DNA of 64,000 bases from Icerya purchasi (Eukaryota; Arthropoda; Insecta; Hemiptera; Monophlebidae): the NCBI GenBank assembly GCA_039619475.1, contig CM077115.1, positions 59,588,864-59,652,863 of the forward strand, in the 5' to 3' direction. Under the pieces are notes generated by a model. It saw only the letters and a list, made by a program, of their open reading frames with translations, was not told where the DNA came from and did not search any database. How positions within the stretch are numbered: the stretch's first letter is position 1; the number at the start of each line of letters is the position of its first letter. Made by a program: the position numbers and the translations under genes. This document shows positions 22,230 through 33,535 of the stretch, piece after piece.

Positions 22230-23040
22230 CTTATCGTGTAAAGATTGAACCAATGATCCGGAAACCCAAACTATGTCGTAACTGCGAAGCGTTTTGGTCA
22301 CTTCAGTTCTTCCTGCCGTAGTAAAACTACTTGCCACCCTTTATGCGCTGGTGGTCATCGAGTGCACTATTATCCAGCAAAACGATATTGCCTGTTACCA
22401 TTGTGTTATTTGTGGTGAAAACCATTCTGCGTTAGATTCTAATTGTGAAGTCTATGAAGACCAAGTCAAGATCCATAAAATTATGTGTTTGCAAAATGTT
22501 TCCTTTTCCGAAGCAAAAGAAATCAGCCAAGGTAAACTGATCTCATTTACTTTTACCGACGTGTATAACCCTGCCAACTAAGGAAGTTTCCGAATTCATC
22601 ATCCACCACCATAAAGAGGAAACGGCAGAACTGCTCAAGCAGTTCTTCTTCCTCTCACATTACAATTACAATTCCAATCCAAAAACATTACTCCAATTCG
22701 AAAACACAAAATCCGCTCAATAAGTACTATTCTAATATATCTAATAGTGCTGCCACAAAAGGCTACCGTTCCGATGCTCCTAAGCTCCCCTCATTCCCCC
22801 TAACAATCCCTTCGGCCTCTAAAATCATGAATACTGAATCATCTGCAAACGTTAATAACGGCTCCCTAAATAACTCTTCTGCTTTCTCTGCTCCAAATAT
22901 CCTAACTTCTACACTTTTATCTGCTCTCAGCAATTTCAACATCCTTAATTTAGAAGATAAAGTCACTTGGCCATATGTCAAGTCTTATAATCTCAGACAT
23001 AGCAAACCAGATACGTTCTCTGACTTTAACTTCCCCATTT
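22230..23040 (+). pseudogene. LINE-A copy 3 ORF1 fragment
   Basis: Frames shift within CRNCEAFGHFSSSCRSKTTC, which aligns with the first two knuckles of copy 2 ORF1. A cleaner stretch follows (22294-22581) with HCVICGENHSALDSNCEVYEDQ and IMCLQNVSFSEA, matching the third knuckle and the IMAYENVSYNEA segment of copy 2. Beyond that the Ser/Asn-rich tail is recognisable (NVNNGSLNNSS). Several frameshifts make it non-coding. Confidence 0.7.
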
Positions 23041-23194
23041 GTTTAATATTTTTCTTCTTCTTTTCTTATCAAATTATACCGTTTAAGATATACAACTTTC
23101 TATCCTATTTTCATACCATTATCTACGCCATAATTCTCCTCAGGCATAACACAGTTGTCATAGGTTCTCTTTCTCTCTCTTTTTTTTTTTTTAT

Positions 23195-23555
23195 AGCACT
23201 TCGTCGACGTTGCTTGCTGCCTTTGACCAGGTTGGTTGATAGCACGTGACGGCCAAAAAAAGGATTTATTTGAGCGGTGGGAGCCTCTATCGTATATTTT
23301 CATTTCCCGCTTAGCGTTCCCTCGGTGTTGCTTGCTTCCTTTAACTAGGCTGGTTGATAGCATACGAGGACCCGGTTGAAATGATTGCTTTGAGCGATGG
23401 GAGCTTTTATTATCCTTTTATCATTATTTTAATTCCTATTCTTATTCCTACTTCACTAAAGCGTTTCGTCGGCATTGCTTGCTGCCTTTAACTGGGTTAG
23501 TTGATAGAATGCGACGGCCCTCTTGGAAGGATTTATTTGAGCGGAGGGAACTTCT
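23195..23555 (+). repeat. Triplicated ~95-bp unit in the inter-ORF region of LINE-A copy 3
   Basis: Three units start near 23197, 23313 and 23461. Each has TTGCTTGCTGCCTTT (CTTCC in unit 2), a GGYTRGTTGATAG block, a GACGGCC-like block and TTTGAGCGRWGGGA. In one frame unit 3 reads CLLPLTGLVDRMRRPSW and FERRELL, and units 1 and 2 give related residues. Spacers of different length separate them. Not seen in copies 1 or 2. Confidence 0.75.
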
Positions 23556-23775
23556 ACTTCACTTTAGTTTCGATCTTCAGTATTCTTCGTCTTACTCCTT
23601 TCGGTTTAACACCATGTATTTCAACATGTTGGATGTTGATAATAATACTGCGTCTGTCTCTGTATCTACGTTCTCAGTTTTTGGCCTTACATGATCCTTT
23701 CTTACATTTTTTATTTCATTTCACTCTATACCTTTTATTCCCGTCCTTCGAATTCCTTTTATCTTGAAACCTACT

Positions 23776-24765
23776 ATGTCTTGTCGACTTAGAATATTAC
23801 AATGCAACTGTCAGAATATCAAGGCTAACAAAAATGCTTTAGAGCGACTACTAGATCATCGCAACATTAGCATAGCTCTACTTTTGGATAAAAAGCTCTT
23901 CTTCAGACATAAACTTCCGAAGTTCCTCCATCATTTGCTCTAAACGCAGCAACGGCTACGGTGGAGCAGCTATTTTGGTAAGGAATGACATCCTGATCAT
24001 AGCTCATGATGTTCAAACTTTGTTTCCCTCTAATCCTTCTTATCCCAATTTAGTTCGTGTCTCTATTCCTAACCATTCTTCTAGTCCTCTAAATGTTATA
24101 TCTACAACGATGCAATCCCTCTTTCTTCCTTTTTCCGCTATTTAGCCATTTTTCTGGATAGTCGCCTTTCGTTCCAAAATCACATCAACCATCTCTACCT
24201 GTCTTCCCTCAAAAGGCTCAATCTGATAAAGTCTCTTTCCCATACTAATTGGGGTAGAGACCCATGCATTCTGCTAATGCTCTACAACTCCCTTATTTGT
24301 TCTATCCTTGATTATTGCTGTTTTATCTATGAAAATTCCTCCAGATCCTTGCTATCCAAACTCGACCGTGTCTAAAATGTTTGTCTTCGTTTCTATCTAG
24401 GAACTATAAGAAGCCTACTCCTATTCCCGCTTTACATGCCGAATCACTCATCTCTCATCTTTTCGTTCAAAGGTCCTATCTAGGTTACCGCTTTTTAATC
24501 AAACGTCTATCTATTTCTTCTTTGTCCCTTGTTAATTCATATTTTTATATACACCGCAACTGGCGATTTGCCATCAACAAAATTCCAATACTATCTCTTA
24601 TTTCCACCCGTCTCTCTATACATGTATTCATACGACAAGTTTCCGTACTTTTCTTTCAATTTTTCCACACACCTACATCCTATTAATTTCTTATTCTTAA
24701 CTTGCCTTACCAAATCTTTCCTCCATCATGTTGTCAAATCAGAGTTTTTAAGTACCTTTAACTAA
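23776..24765 (+). pseudogene. LINE-A copy 3 ORF2 remnant (endonuclease start joined to RT thumb)
   Basis: ATG at 23776 begins LRILQCNCQNIKANKNALER, the usual ORF2 start with QWNC changed to QCNC. After frameshifts the endonuclease is followed to about 24130 (NVIS), where the sequence jumps to YLAIFLDSRLSF, a deletion of most of the endonuclease and the RT core. The thumb continues with LSHTNWGRDPCILLMLYNS and LDYCCFIY to about 24760. No catalytic residues of RT or RNase H remain. Confidence 0.75.
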
Positions 24766-24769
24766 CCTA

Positions 24770-25990
24770 ACATACCGTGCGTTCGTGTGTCCGTATCACT
24801 GTGCATTCACTACGATCGGTTTCATTTATGTTCGTAATATTAGTTTCTTATTTCATATTTTATTGTTTTACGTAATCTTATCAATTGTGACCATAGTCTT
24901 ATCAACTTTCTGTTTCGCTACCGTGCTACCGTGCGTGTGTACATCGTTATCGCTTATGAACAGTTTAACTATACCTAACTACACAGAACCGATTTAAAAA
25001 CGAATTATAGGCTGGACAACTGATAAAATATCGTCACAAGAGGAGGCAACTCAACTGTTTACCTACATTACTAAATATAAAAAAACAACCAAGACGAGAA
25101 ACACAAAAATAATTTCCACGCCGGGCTTAGTCGAAATGCAACAAGACAACATCACAAAAAAATTATCACAAAATGTAATCAAGGAAGAGTCAGAGGATCA
25201 ATAAACACAATTTCTAATGCTACACCCATAACATACTCCAAAGTGATTAGTCTCTCGGCAAATGAAGTAATTTATCAAGCTAAGAATCAAACAGACGAAG
25301 CAGTAATTATAAAATCAAAGGAAAAAGATGCGTACAAATCTGAGAAGTTTATAGAGAAGGCAATTAAGCAGATAAAAGAGGAAATCAAACCCTCCAGGAT
25401 CGGAGTAACTACACGCCAAAAAAGAATAAAAAGATCGCTATAATTAAAATCCGAAATCGCAATGAAGCAGACAAAATGACTGAAGAAATTAACAACCTTA
25501 ACATGCCTAACATTGAAATCCAAATATCGAAAAAATCGGCGCGAACTATCACTGTGTGAGGCCTGCAAGACATAAGCAAAGAAGAAATGGAAACATCAAT
25601 CGAAAGAATCACGGGAAATAAGCCAATCCTTGTATCAATTAATAACCAGGGAAAAAATGCTATTATAAGATTAACCAAGCAAGATTACTCTACATACTAA
25701 ATCGAGAATCGCCCAGACGAATCTTCTGCGAGTACACTAATTTACGTTATGAAAAATTGATCAGCATTCGAACCTGTGAAAGCTGCGGAATGTACGGAAA
25801 TTCGGAAGATAGATGCAAAGCAAATGAAGAGATAAAGAATTTGACCAAAAAATCGAAGAAAGAGCGAAAATGCTCACATTGTGTTATAGAGAATTACCGG
25901 AAAAAGATGGAACAAACTTCTCTTCTATCGGTGAATTTCTCAGCGTTCTTTAATATCATAATATTAATCTCTTACTATGGTTAAACTCGT
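24770..25990 (+). pseudogene. ORF1-like relic of a different LINE
   Basis: The region 25190-25930 translates, with frame changes, as a basic Lys/Glu-rich protein: KNQTDEAVIIKSKEKDAYK, then IAIIKIRNRNEADKMTEEI, then AIIRLTKQDY, ending in TCESCGMYGNSEDRC and KCSHC. The order of an RRM-like middle followed by Cys-rich knuckles matches ORF1 of Jockey/R1-type LINEs. It is unlike LINE-A ORF1. Stops and at least two frameshifts occur. 24770-25190 could be its 5' region. No A-tail was seen, so its boundaries are open. Confidence 0.45.
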
Positions 25991-26105
25991 ATTCCTCCTT
26001 GTTCTCAAATCTGGATTCCTTTTATCTCTTTATCCAGCCTAATCTACCGTTTTATCCCTGTTTTCCAATTTTCCCTCTATACGACGTTCAACTTTTTTCC
26101 GTACG
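25955..26105 (+). mobile_element. Short LINE-A ORF2 C-terminal fragment
   Basis: Reads SSLFSNLDSFYLFIQPNLPF, the equivalent of SSFSNxxSFHLSIQPxLPA in the other copies, and ends near 26105. It may be the continuation of copy 3 after the unrelated segment 24770-25950, with intervening sequence lost. Confidence 0.6.
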
Positions 26106-26619
26106 ATACGAAGGGTGTGGCCAGAATTTATGGACCAACCTATATATATTAGTTAAAAAAGTGAAAAAGTACCGATTTGTAATTTAAAGTATCTTATAAA
26201 GGCGGCCGAGAAAAGGGAACTGGCACTGCCATTGGGCTTAATACCATTATGGAAAGCTTAACTCACAATCCATGATACTCTATGAAGGATATATGAGACT
26301 TACTTTATTTTCCTTAAACGAGTATACGACACATACTATGTTATTAATACGAATTTTTATTTTGCGTAAAAAATATTACGACAAGTAGCTGAAATTAAAC
26401 TCTCGATAGATGTTTTTTTATTATTTTTTCACTATATCATTTATGTTATTTAAATTTAAAATTTTATTTTCCTCTTTTGAAATTTTTCGGATAATTTAAA
26501 TTCAAATAATATTAACAATGTGATCCATTTATTTTTTTGACGACTAACATAAAAGTATAGATCATCAAAATTGCACAAAAAAAATATGTCAAACTTTTAC
26601 TGATTACTGAATCAAGAAG

Positions 26620-28126
26620 TACCAGAAAGTTCAAAAAAGAACGGCAATATTACGATAAATCGACAAAGAACTCATCATCTGTAAATTACGTAATAAATCT
26701 TATTCATTAGGGGGGTAGCCAAGAACCTAAAAATTAAAACGGTCTAAAACAACATTTATCCAAATTTCACAATACACAGAGTGCAGATAATTTCAGAAAC
26801 GTTAATCTGAATCAGATGAATTAAAGCTGAAAATTAAAATTAAAAAAAAATGAAGCCAAAAGTTCTGTTGCATTGACTAATAATCTTATATTCCTAGCTT
26901 AACAGCAAAAAGTACAGCTACAAAGCTATTGCAATGGTCAAATGATCGCGAAATTTCTTTTCGCAGGATAGATAAAGCCATGATAGATGTAATAATTGTA
27001 GATATACTTCATTAGTGGAAGAGAAGGCATTCAAACGTCTTAATTGTACGTATCCAAATGACGTTCGGAGGTATAAACTTCAATCTGAGAAAAATATTTT
27101 CGAACTTCACTAATACCGTAAAACTTACGAAAAGGTCAAAAATAAAACAATGGATCTCACTGCTAAGTGTAAATGGTTAAGTAGAACATGTAATATTTGG
27201 ACAAACCCTACTAGTAGAACATGCTCACTTTTCAGCTTCGCAGGTCATTTTATTGTCGGTTCATAACGTCTAAAAGTTATTCTGGATGCAGAGGTACTTA
27301 AGAACGATCACACCAGAAAATATATAGAAAGAAAACTAAGAAAAATGATCAACGAATGGAACTTTAACGAAATATGAAAAAAAAATTACACGATTCCATG
27401 AACAAAAGCTTTTCATATATATAGAAAATCATTCTTTTCAGTGATGATCACTTCCACCTTATTGGATCCAACATTTAAGTGTTACCTTAACTCAACTGAA
27501 GTAGATATGATCATAAATAAAATATCAAACTTTTTAAGGACACAATCAATTGGTGAAGTATAAAAGGTACATGAACTTTCTATAAAATCGACTACATCTA
27601 GTTTTAACTCGAATAAAGAAGAAGAGAGTTTACGGAATATGCGCGACAACTCTCTTGATCAAATAACGGATAATCCTTCTATTGGGAAAACATTGGTAAT
27701 TAAACAAATGATTCAACGATACCTTTCAGAACCGCAATTACAAAGAAATACGGGCGTATATTTCTATTGAAACTCAAGTCCATACCCATCCCTCAGAAAA
27801 GTAGCATCAAAATACTCACCTGCTTCACCTGCCAGTGTACCTAGTAAGCAGTTATTTACTGCTGCTGGTAATATTTATACAGATTGTCGATCCAATTTGC
27901 TCGGTGAAAACGTTGAAAAAGCTGTTGTTGTTGAATTATAAGATTAGACCGTTTAATTACGATTATTAATTCGATAAATTTTTATTTTTTTAACGAAAAA
28001 ACTAATACTATAATAAGCGTATTCGAATTTTATTTAAAAAAAAAAAAAAAAGTTTAAACCGCAGTTAAAACAGTTATAAAAAAAAGTTTCGGTTTCGGCT
28101 GAAAATTTTATTTCGGTCGGACACTA
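26620..28126 (+). mobile_element. Degenerate hAT transposon with BED finger and dimerisation domain
   Basis: Frame-corrected reading shows a BED-type finger remnant (ICKLRNKS...LKQHLSKFH, about 26680-26775), then VEEKAFKRLNCTYP, ITSTLLDPTFK and the C-terminal hAT dimerisation block ASPASVPSKQLFTAAGN...RSNLLGENVEK (about 27820-27930). This is the domain order of ZBED1-like hAT transposases. The right end has a run of TTTCGGT/CGGCCGAAA-type sequence finishing ACACTA at 28126, typical of a hAT terminal inverted repeat. No matching left repeat was found. Multiple stops. Confidence 0.75.
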
Positions 28127-28184
28127 AGTTACACAAAAATTAATATTTTCGATTCTCTAGTAAACGTTCTTTTCCTATTCACAT

Positions 28185-29011
28185 AAATTACCTCCCCAAC
28201 ACCCCAGAGTTCCCTAATGACCCTCTCCGAGAAATCCTGGCTCTCCTATCGCGGCAAAATATGAGCGTAATCCCCTTCCCTGAACTCGTGATTCCGCCGT
28301 GGGCCCCTTTAAACATCGATGTTAATTTTTCCCTGACGAAGTATAATAAACCCCTGCACCCGAATATCGTTCAGTTGACAGCAGCAACAATACAAAAATA
28401 CCCCGACGACCATCTCATTTTCTACACGGATGCTGCCAAGGCTCCTCCAGAAGCTACTTCATCCCCAACCGTCTGTTCCTTTGAAGTTTGCGACGTGATT
28501 CGAAGCATTCGACTGAATGACAATTGCTCGGTACTGGATGCTGAAATTTTTCTGTTTGGAATATTTTCTTTCTACAGAGCCTACATCATCACAGAAAGCC
28601 CTGCTGGTATCTGACTCATCCGCGGCTTTATTGACAATCTCTAATTCCCCTACCAAACATCCTGTAGTAATTCGAACCCAGCAGGTAGCATACAAACTTA
28701 TTAAGAGACAGTGCTCCGTATCCTTTCTGTGGGCGCCCAGCCATGCTGGGATTCCTGGAAATTAACACGTCGATACATCCGCCCAAGCAGAAATATATTG
28801 ATCCTTGCCTAGTAACAGCCCTCCTCCACCTTATCTATCGAACATAACCTTCACTAATCTCACGTCCTCATGGAAAACCCATTGTGGTCCTCGTGTCAGA
28901 CTTTCTCAAGGTTAATTAAACCCTCAACCGAACCACGGTGGCCGGAAAAAAACATTTCCGGCAGAGGTTAAACACGGTACAGGATGTTGCTTTCACAAAA
29001 AAAAAAAAAAA
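28185..29011 (+). mobile_element. 5'-truncated LINE fragment with RNase H and A-tail, not LINE-A
   Basis: From 28190 the frame reads DPLREILALLSRQN, then PPWA, then the RNase H blocks FYTDAAKAP, DAEIFLFGIF, LVSDSSAALLTI and FLWAPSHAGIPGN (first two in the frame ending 28614, last two in the frame 28517-28765). The sequence ends in an A15 run at 28997-29011. A third acidic motif has a stop in place of the residue after GN. The RNase H is closest in style to R1/LOA-type LINEs. Confidence 0.7.
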
Positions 29012-29014
29012 CTA

Positions 29015-30980
29015 CATGTTTTCATTTATTCAGAACATTTTAAATTATTACAGATGTCAAAAAATACGCTATTACGAAGGAATATACATTATATTTGTAG
29101 TGATGCATGAGTTCTGTTCAGACCGGTCGAAAGAGTCTCTTTTTCACCAATCCTCCCAGCACAGGTGTAAGATAGCAGCAGATACTTTTACTGCTGTTCG
29201 ATATTTCAAACATCTCTATGTATCTCTAACTTAACATCTAAAATTTTTCAAATAGAAATTTGATTTTTTTAATTTTGACGGTGTTTTCATAATTTTAACC
29301 CCTGCGCGTCGTTGAAACCAAAAATCCAATCAAATCCTCAAGAAAATCTGCAAAAATCAGTGTAAATAAAATGAACTGAATCTTAATTAAACTTTAATTA
29401 AATTTTTTAGAGTAAATTAAGAGAGTAAAATATAAATGTAGAAAGTATAAATGATGCAATACAATGCCTTGAAGGGCAGCCTACCTGCTGCAACATGAAA
29501 CTGCGTTTAAGTAACCGAAAAAATGTGACGACCCATATAGTTAAAACGGTAAAGCAAGGAATCATCGCTGAACGTTTGATTTTACTGACCCCGGGGGGGA
29601 ACAGTTAATATTTTTTAATAGTTATTACTTATTAACGATGGGGTCAATTCTCCTAATACACTGTCCACGACCTCTGAAAATTCCAGCAACCTCGGTATAT
29701 ATTAAATAATTGACTAAAAATTCTCTTCTTTGTAAAACCATATTGCAACATTTTTCACATCGCCAACAAAAACGCCAGTTAAACTGCATATGTGTTATAA
29801 CCTCAAAGAAATTTCTAGAGTTTAGCTTCGTTTTACGTTTATTTTATGCTGTCCATAAGGGTAAGGAGAAGATTGTAGAATAAATGATAAAAACAAGATA
29901 TATATATATGTGTGTGTGTGTGTATGTGTGTGAGGGAGAGAGAGTGTGTGTAATAGAAACGGAAAGGTAAAAACCGAAAGAAAAGATGTGAAAGTTAAAA
30001 TTGGCCAAGCTAATGTGGTGAAAATGCGGAAATAACACGATTTCACGGTTGCAAAGAGGAACGAAATTTTCTCGAATTTTTTTCTTTGCGCTGTGCGAGC
30101 AGCGATTGGAGAAGGGATAGAGAGAGTGATAAGAGGGAAACGGTGTTTGCTATCATCAAATATAACCAAACGGACAAGAGGATGGGCAGTAAAATGTAGA
30201 CGAGGACAGTGTAACAGCGATTACAGATTATAGTTGGTGCCAAATGCGACGGAGAAACAGCCTTTTTCTATTCCCCTACGATTTCAAAGCTCTTTCCGAT
30301 CTGTTTTCCAGATGCTACTAGCGTGTAATGAAATTTCCACTTCGACTTCCGAATATTAAGAAGTTTCCTTATCAACGACTCCTCCCTTCGATTCGCAGCC
30401 CTTCTTTAATGCCATCTCCGCCAGTTCCAACTTCAAATGAATATGACATTGGAAACGATGATCAGACCGAACTGGTACAGCCCTCTGAAAGCCAGTTAAA
30501 AATTTGATATTCCCGCTCCGACGTCGACAACTTTGTACCGTTATCACGAGTTAACTCGATCGAACGTAATAGCCTTTGTTTTCCTCTTCCCAATGTGCTG
30601 ATCGTTCTTTCGTTTCTATTTTTATCTTCCATCGATGTAACCCTCCCTTCTATCGCTATTTGTTTTGTCAATTAATAAGTCATAGCATTATTGAATATTC
30701 GTCTATTGTTTAATCGTTCAAAAAGCCCACCGCGGTTTTATAGAGACAAAGTTTCATCTAACTCAACCTGAATGCAATATTCCCATATATCCCGTTCGTT
30801 AATTGGTTAATAAAATAATGAATGGTTATAAATATTAAATAAACATCTTAAGAATGAATATTAAATAAAATATCGCTTTCGGCAATATCGTGCCCCTTCT
30901 TTAGCTAGAGAAACATGAATTAGTAAAGACAGATGAGATTCGGACAGTATGCACTTATCTTTACTGATATTCTCCTCTGT
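29015..30980. other. No gene recognised
   Basis: Contains a TA/TG microsatellite at 29900-29931 and a short TGACCCC/GGGGTCA inverted pair at about 29577 and 29639. The remaining sequence shows no domain-bearing frame. 30040-30700 is slightly less AT-rich. Confidence 0.4.
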
Positions 30981-31182
30981 GCGTCCCATTAGCATTGTTT
31001 CTACCTACGTCCCCCCTAACTGCGGTCTTCGTCACTTTGCCCTTTCTCCTTTTTTCAGATTTACCCCGCAACCATTTACCACTGGTGAAGACTAGAATGC
31101 TCATTCTCCATATACTGACTGTTCCATCCTTGAGAATGCTATTCTTCCTGACAATTTAGTACTTCTTAACTATCCTTCTACA

Positions 31183-31437
31183 TGTAGGTGAATACGTATA
31201 CCTGTTTGTTAAAACTGTATAATAAAAACAAACTTTAATAACAAACAATATAATAAGGGGGTAAAAAGTAATTTATAACAATAAATTACGTTTTAAGTTT
31301 CAATTAAGTTAGTTTTAGCTGATGGTAGGTTATACCCGAAAACGTTCCTAAAAATAAGGGTTATTTATATAATTTATTGTTATAAATTATTTTTACCCCC
31401 TTATTATATTGTTTGTTATTAAAGTTTGTTTTTGTTA
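31183..31437. mobile_element. Fold-back insertion with hammerhead motif and 12-bp target duplication
   Basis: A 255-bp insertion inside the endonuclease remnant of LINE-A copy 4, flanked by TATCCTTCTACA at 31171-31182 and 31438-31449. About 60 bases on the left (31225-31288) are nearly the exact reverse complement of about 60 on the right (31370-31432), leaving a 40-base extra piece on the far left. Between the arms lies a hammerhead-like motif. The right half matches 56646-56755, so the unit is a dispersed family. Inverted terminal copies with a short extension are known for Penelope-like insertions. The assignment is inference. Confidence 0.75.
31313..31353 (+). ncRNA. Hammerhead ribozyme-like motif, Penelope type
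   Basis: Layout on the plus strand: stem I UUUUAG (31313-31318), core CUGAUGG (31319-31325, last A changed to G), a short stem II with GG/CC, GAA (31338-31340), palindrome AACGUU (31341-31346), a C at the cleavage position (31347), and the other stem I strand CUAAAA (31348-31353). Stem I pairs perfectly over 6 bp. Minimal hammerheads with a palindromic stem III that would act as dimers are described for Penelope-like elements. The core change suggests weak or lost activity. Confidence 0.65.
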
Positions 31438-31506
31438 TATCCTTCTACAGTTTACTTCAAGAAAGCGTTTATTTTTAGCTCTTTCAATTTGTGACCTCTT
31501 CCTTCT

Positions 31507-31640
31507 TTTTTTTTTTTTTTTTTTTGTAGGGGGTCGTCAACCGGGGACCTTTACCCAGAAACACTTAGAATAGGAAAGAGTCAATTATATCTTCATACGG
31601 TATCAAATGTTGTTAGGACAATTCCTTATATTGACTCCAG
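31507..31640 (-). mobile_element. Solo LINE-A 3' end, reversed
   Basis: Begins on the plus strand with a long T run (about 31508-31526), followed by the complement of the LINE-A ending (GTCGTCAACCGGGGACC, CCCAGAAAC). It interrupts the copy 4 ORF2 between the endonuclease and RT. The right boundary is uncertain and the target duplication is not clear. Confidence 0.65.
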
Positions 31641-32350
31641 CCTCCTGCTTAGTTTACTTCTTTTAATGAATTGTATTCTATTCCACTTGCACAAAAATTC
31701 GCTTTCCCATTTCCTAACCTCCATCTTCGATATTAATGAATTGAAGTCTGCTCTTTCCAGATCTTCTAACCTCATTTCAGGACTTGACTATATACACACC
31801 TTACCTCGCCGCGAAAAATCCAACTAAAGAATTCTTGCGTTTTCTCCTCGATATTTTTAGTTCACTCCTCTCGAGGAATATAATTTCTTTCTTCTGAAAT
31901 TATTTTATTATCGTTCCCATACTTAAGAAAATTCTTCCTTACACCCCATTTCATTTAGCAAAAAGTATTTGAAAGTATGGTTTATTTGTTGCTCACATAT
32001 ACAAATCTTTTATCCAAAATCATTATGTTTTCACCATTGATGTTTCCTGCGCCTTTAGTAATGTTCATCTACCAACCTTAAGAGACAAAATGGCAGTAAT
32101 TCAAGTCCGACTTTAGTTCACTTCCGCATTATTAATCTCATGACGAATCTATCCATCTCTTCTCTTCATTTCTCCGTGCTTTAAAATTTTTCTTTTGTGC
32201 GATTTTCCTCAAGTTTCTTCAATTGCTATCCTCCGTTTTAGTTCTTTCTCTTTATTCTCCCCCGATATCGCAGCAGCCAATGAAGCAGTTAATGCAACTC
32301 TCATTAATATTCGTCTTCCTCGATTAATCTTTCACTTTCCCCTTCTGAAG

Positions 32351-33535
32351 CGGTGTTTAAATTAGCGTGATACTAGGGTCACATTCGAAACGTGAAAATG
32401 AGCCGTTATGGTGAACCGTGACCAAGCCTGGAAATGGCGTGTTCTCACGCCTATTCTTCACGCTCGTAATTACTCAGTCTAATCACTTGAAGGTTTCATT
32501 AGTATTCTACAACTGCTCATAAGTTCCTATATCACAAGTTATCAGTATTGTTTCACCGTTTATAATGGAAGGACTGTTAATGACTTGTGGTGCTGTTACT
32601 GAGATAAAAAAATTAGAATTGTTGTTTTCTAAAAAAAAATAATAAAGTGTGCACAAAAAAAAAAAAAAAAAAAAAAAAACGAAGAAAAGGAAGATGGTGG
32701 ATTAAAAACTGGATTGTGCGAAAAGAAACAACGGGACCATCAAGGACAATATCGGATGAACTCGTGGTTAATTATCCGGAAAATTTTAAAGAAATGTTGC
32801 GAATTACACCCGAAAATTTGAATTATCTACTTAAAAAGGTGTATCCACACATTTTATAGCAAGGTACTGTGTGTCGACTAGCTGTGTCGCCAAAAGTGAA
32901 GTTAGAAGTAACACTGCGCTATTTGGCCGCCGAAGATTCATTCAAAAGTTTAACATTTTTGTTCGGATTGTTCACGATTTGTAAATTTATTCCTGAGGTA
33001 TTAAAAGCCAATTAAGCGGCTTTGAATAAATATTTACAGGTATGTGAAAGTAATCTATATTAATTCTTAATTATTTCAATAATGTTTCCTTTTTTATAAA
33101 TAAAATAAATTATCTTTTTCTTTTAAATTTTGTTGCAGAATAATGTTTTTACATTTCCTACCACCTTATCATGGTTTTATAATCTTCAGAATTAATGTCA
33201 TACAGACTGATACATTTGAATTAACCGTACCGTGCTGTTCTCAGATAATTTTAGAAACATCAAGAAAACAAATAGTAAACAACAGAATACAACCACGCTG
33301 TATTAGATTAAATCGCGAATGGCATTCACGCCTCTTCATACGCCGAATACAGGCGACAAAATGAAACATGGTTTGATTATTTCATACGTCTGACTGACGG
33401 AAGCGTGATGAGCACAATGCGTATACTCACGCTTGCTCAACTACGGCTGTTGTGTTTACATGAACCGTGTTCACGGTTAAACTCAACTCACGTCTATTTT
33501 CAGACGTTTTTCCACGCTAAATGTAAACACCACTT
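32351..33535 (+). mobile_element. PIF/Harbinger transposon, decayed
   Basis: Terminal inverted repeats GGTGTTTAAATTAGCGTG (32352-32369) and its near complement at 33513-33531. Inside, the translation gives RWWIKNWIVRKE...ELVVNYPENFKEMLRITPEN, then a stop, then KVKLEVTLRYLAAEDSFKSL and FIPEVLKAN. This is the N-terminal half of a Harbinger transposase. The DDE part is mostly gone; only scattered residues remain after 33140. A run of A at 32655-32680 breaks the start. AAG at 32348-32350 and 33536-33538 may be the 3-bp target duplication, but this is not certain. It is inserted in LINE-A copy 4. Confidence 0.8.
32647..33140 (+). pseudogene. Harbinger transposase N-terminal region
   Basis: Frame 32647-32859 carries the RWW..W...R and YPENFKEMLR motifs common at the front of PIF/Harbinger transposases. 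TAG at 32857-32859 interrupts it, and the same frame then continues with RLAVSPKVKLEVTLRYLA. A stop in KAN*AALNKYLQ follows. After KYLQ there is GTATGTGAAAG, an AT-rich 100 bases and TTGTTGCAG, a possible intron at 33041-33139. Without the catalytic half the gene is dead. Confidence 0.7.

Larger units (their letters stand above)
22215..24765 (+). mobile_element. LINE-A copy 3, internally deleted
   Basis: Contains an ORF1 knuckle region and tail (22230-23040), an inter-ORF region with a triplicated unit (23195-23555), the start of ORF2 endonuclease (23776 to about 24130), then an abrupt jump to the RT thumb (FLDSRLSFQNHI onwards) up to the VKSEF segment near 24760. Catalytic RT motifs are deleted. 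It lies head-to-head with copy 2. A short LINE-A continuation at 25955-26105 suggests the copy was also interrupted on its right. Confidence 0.8.
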
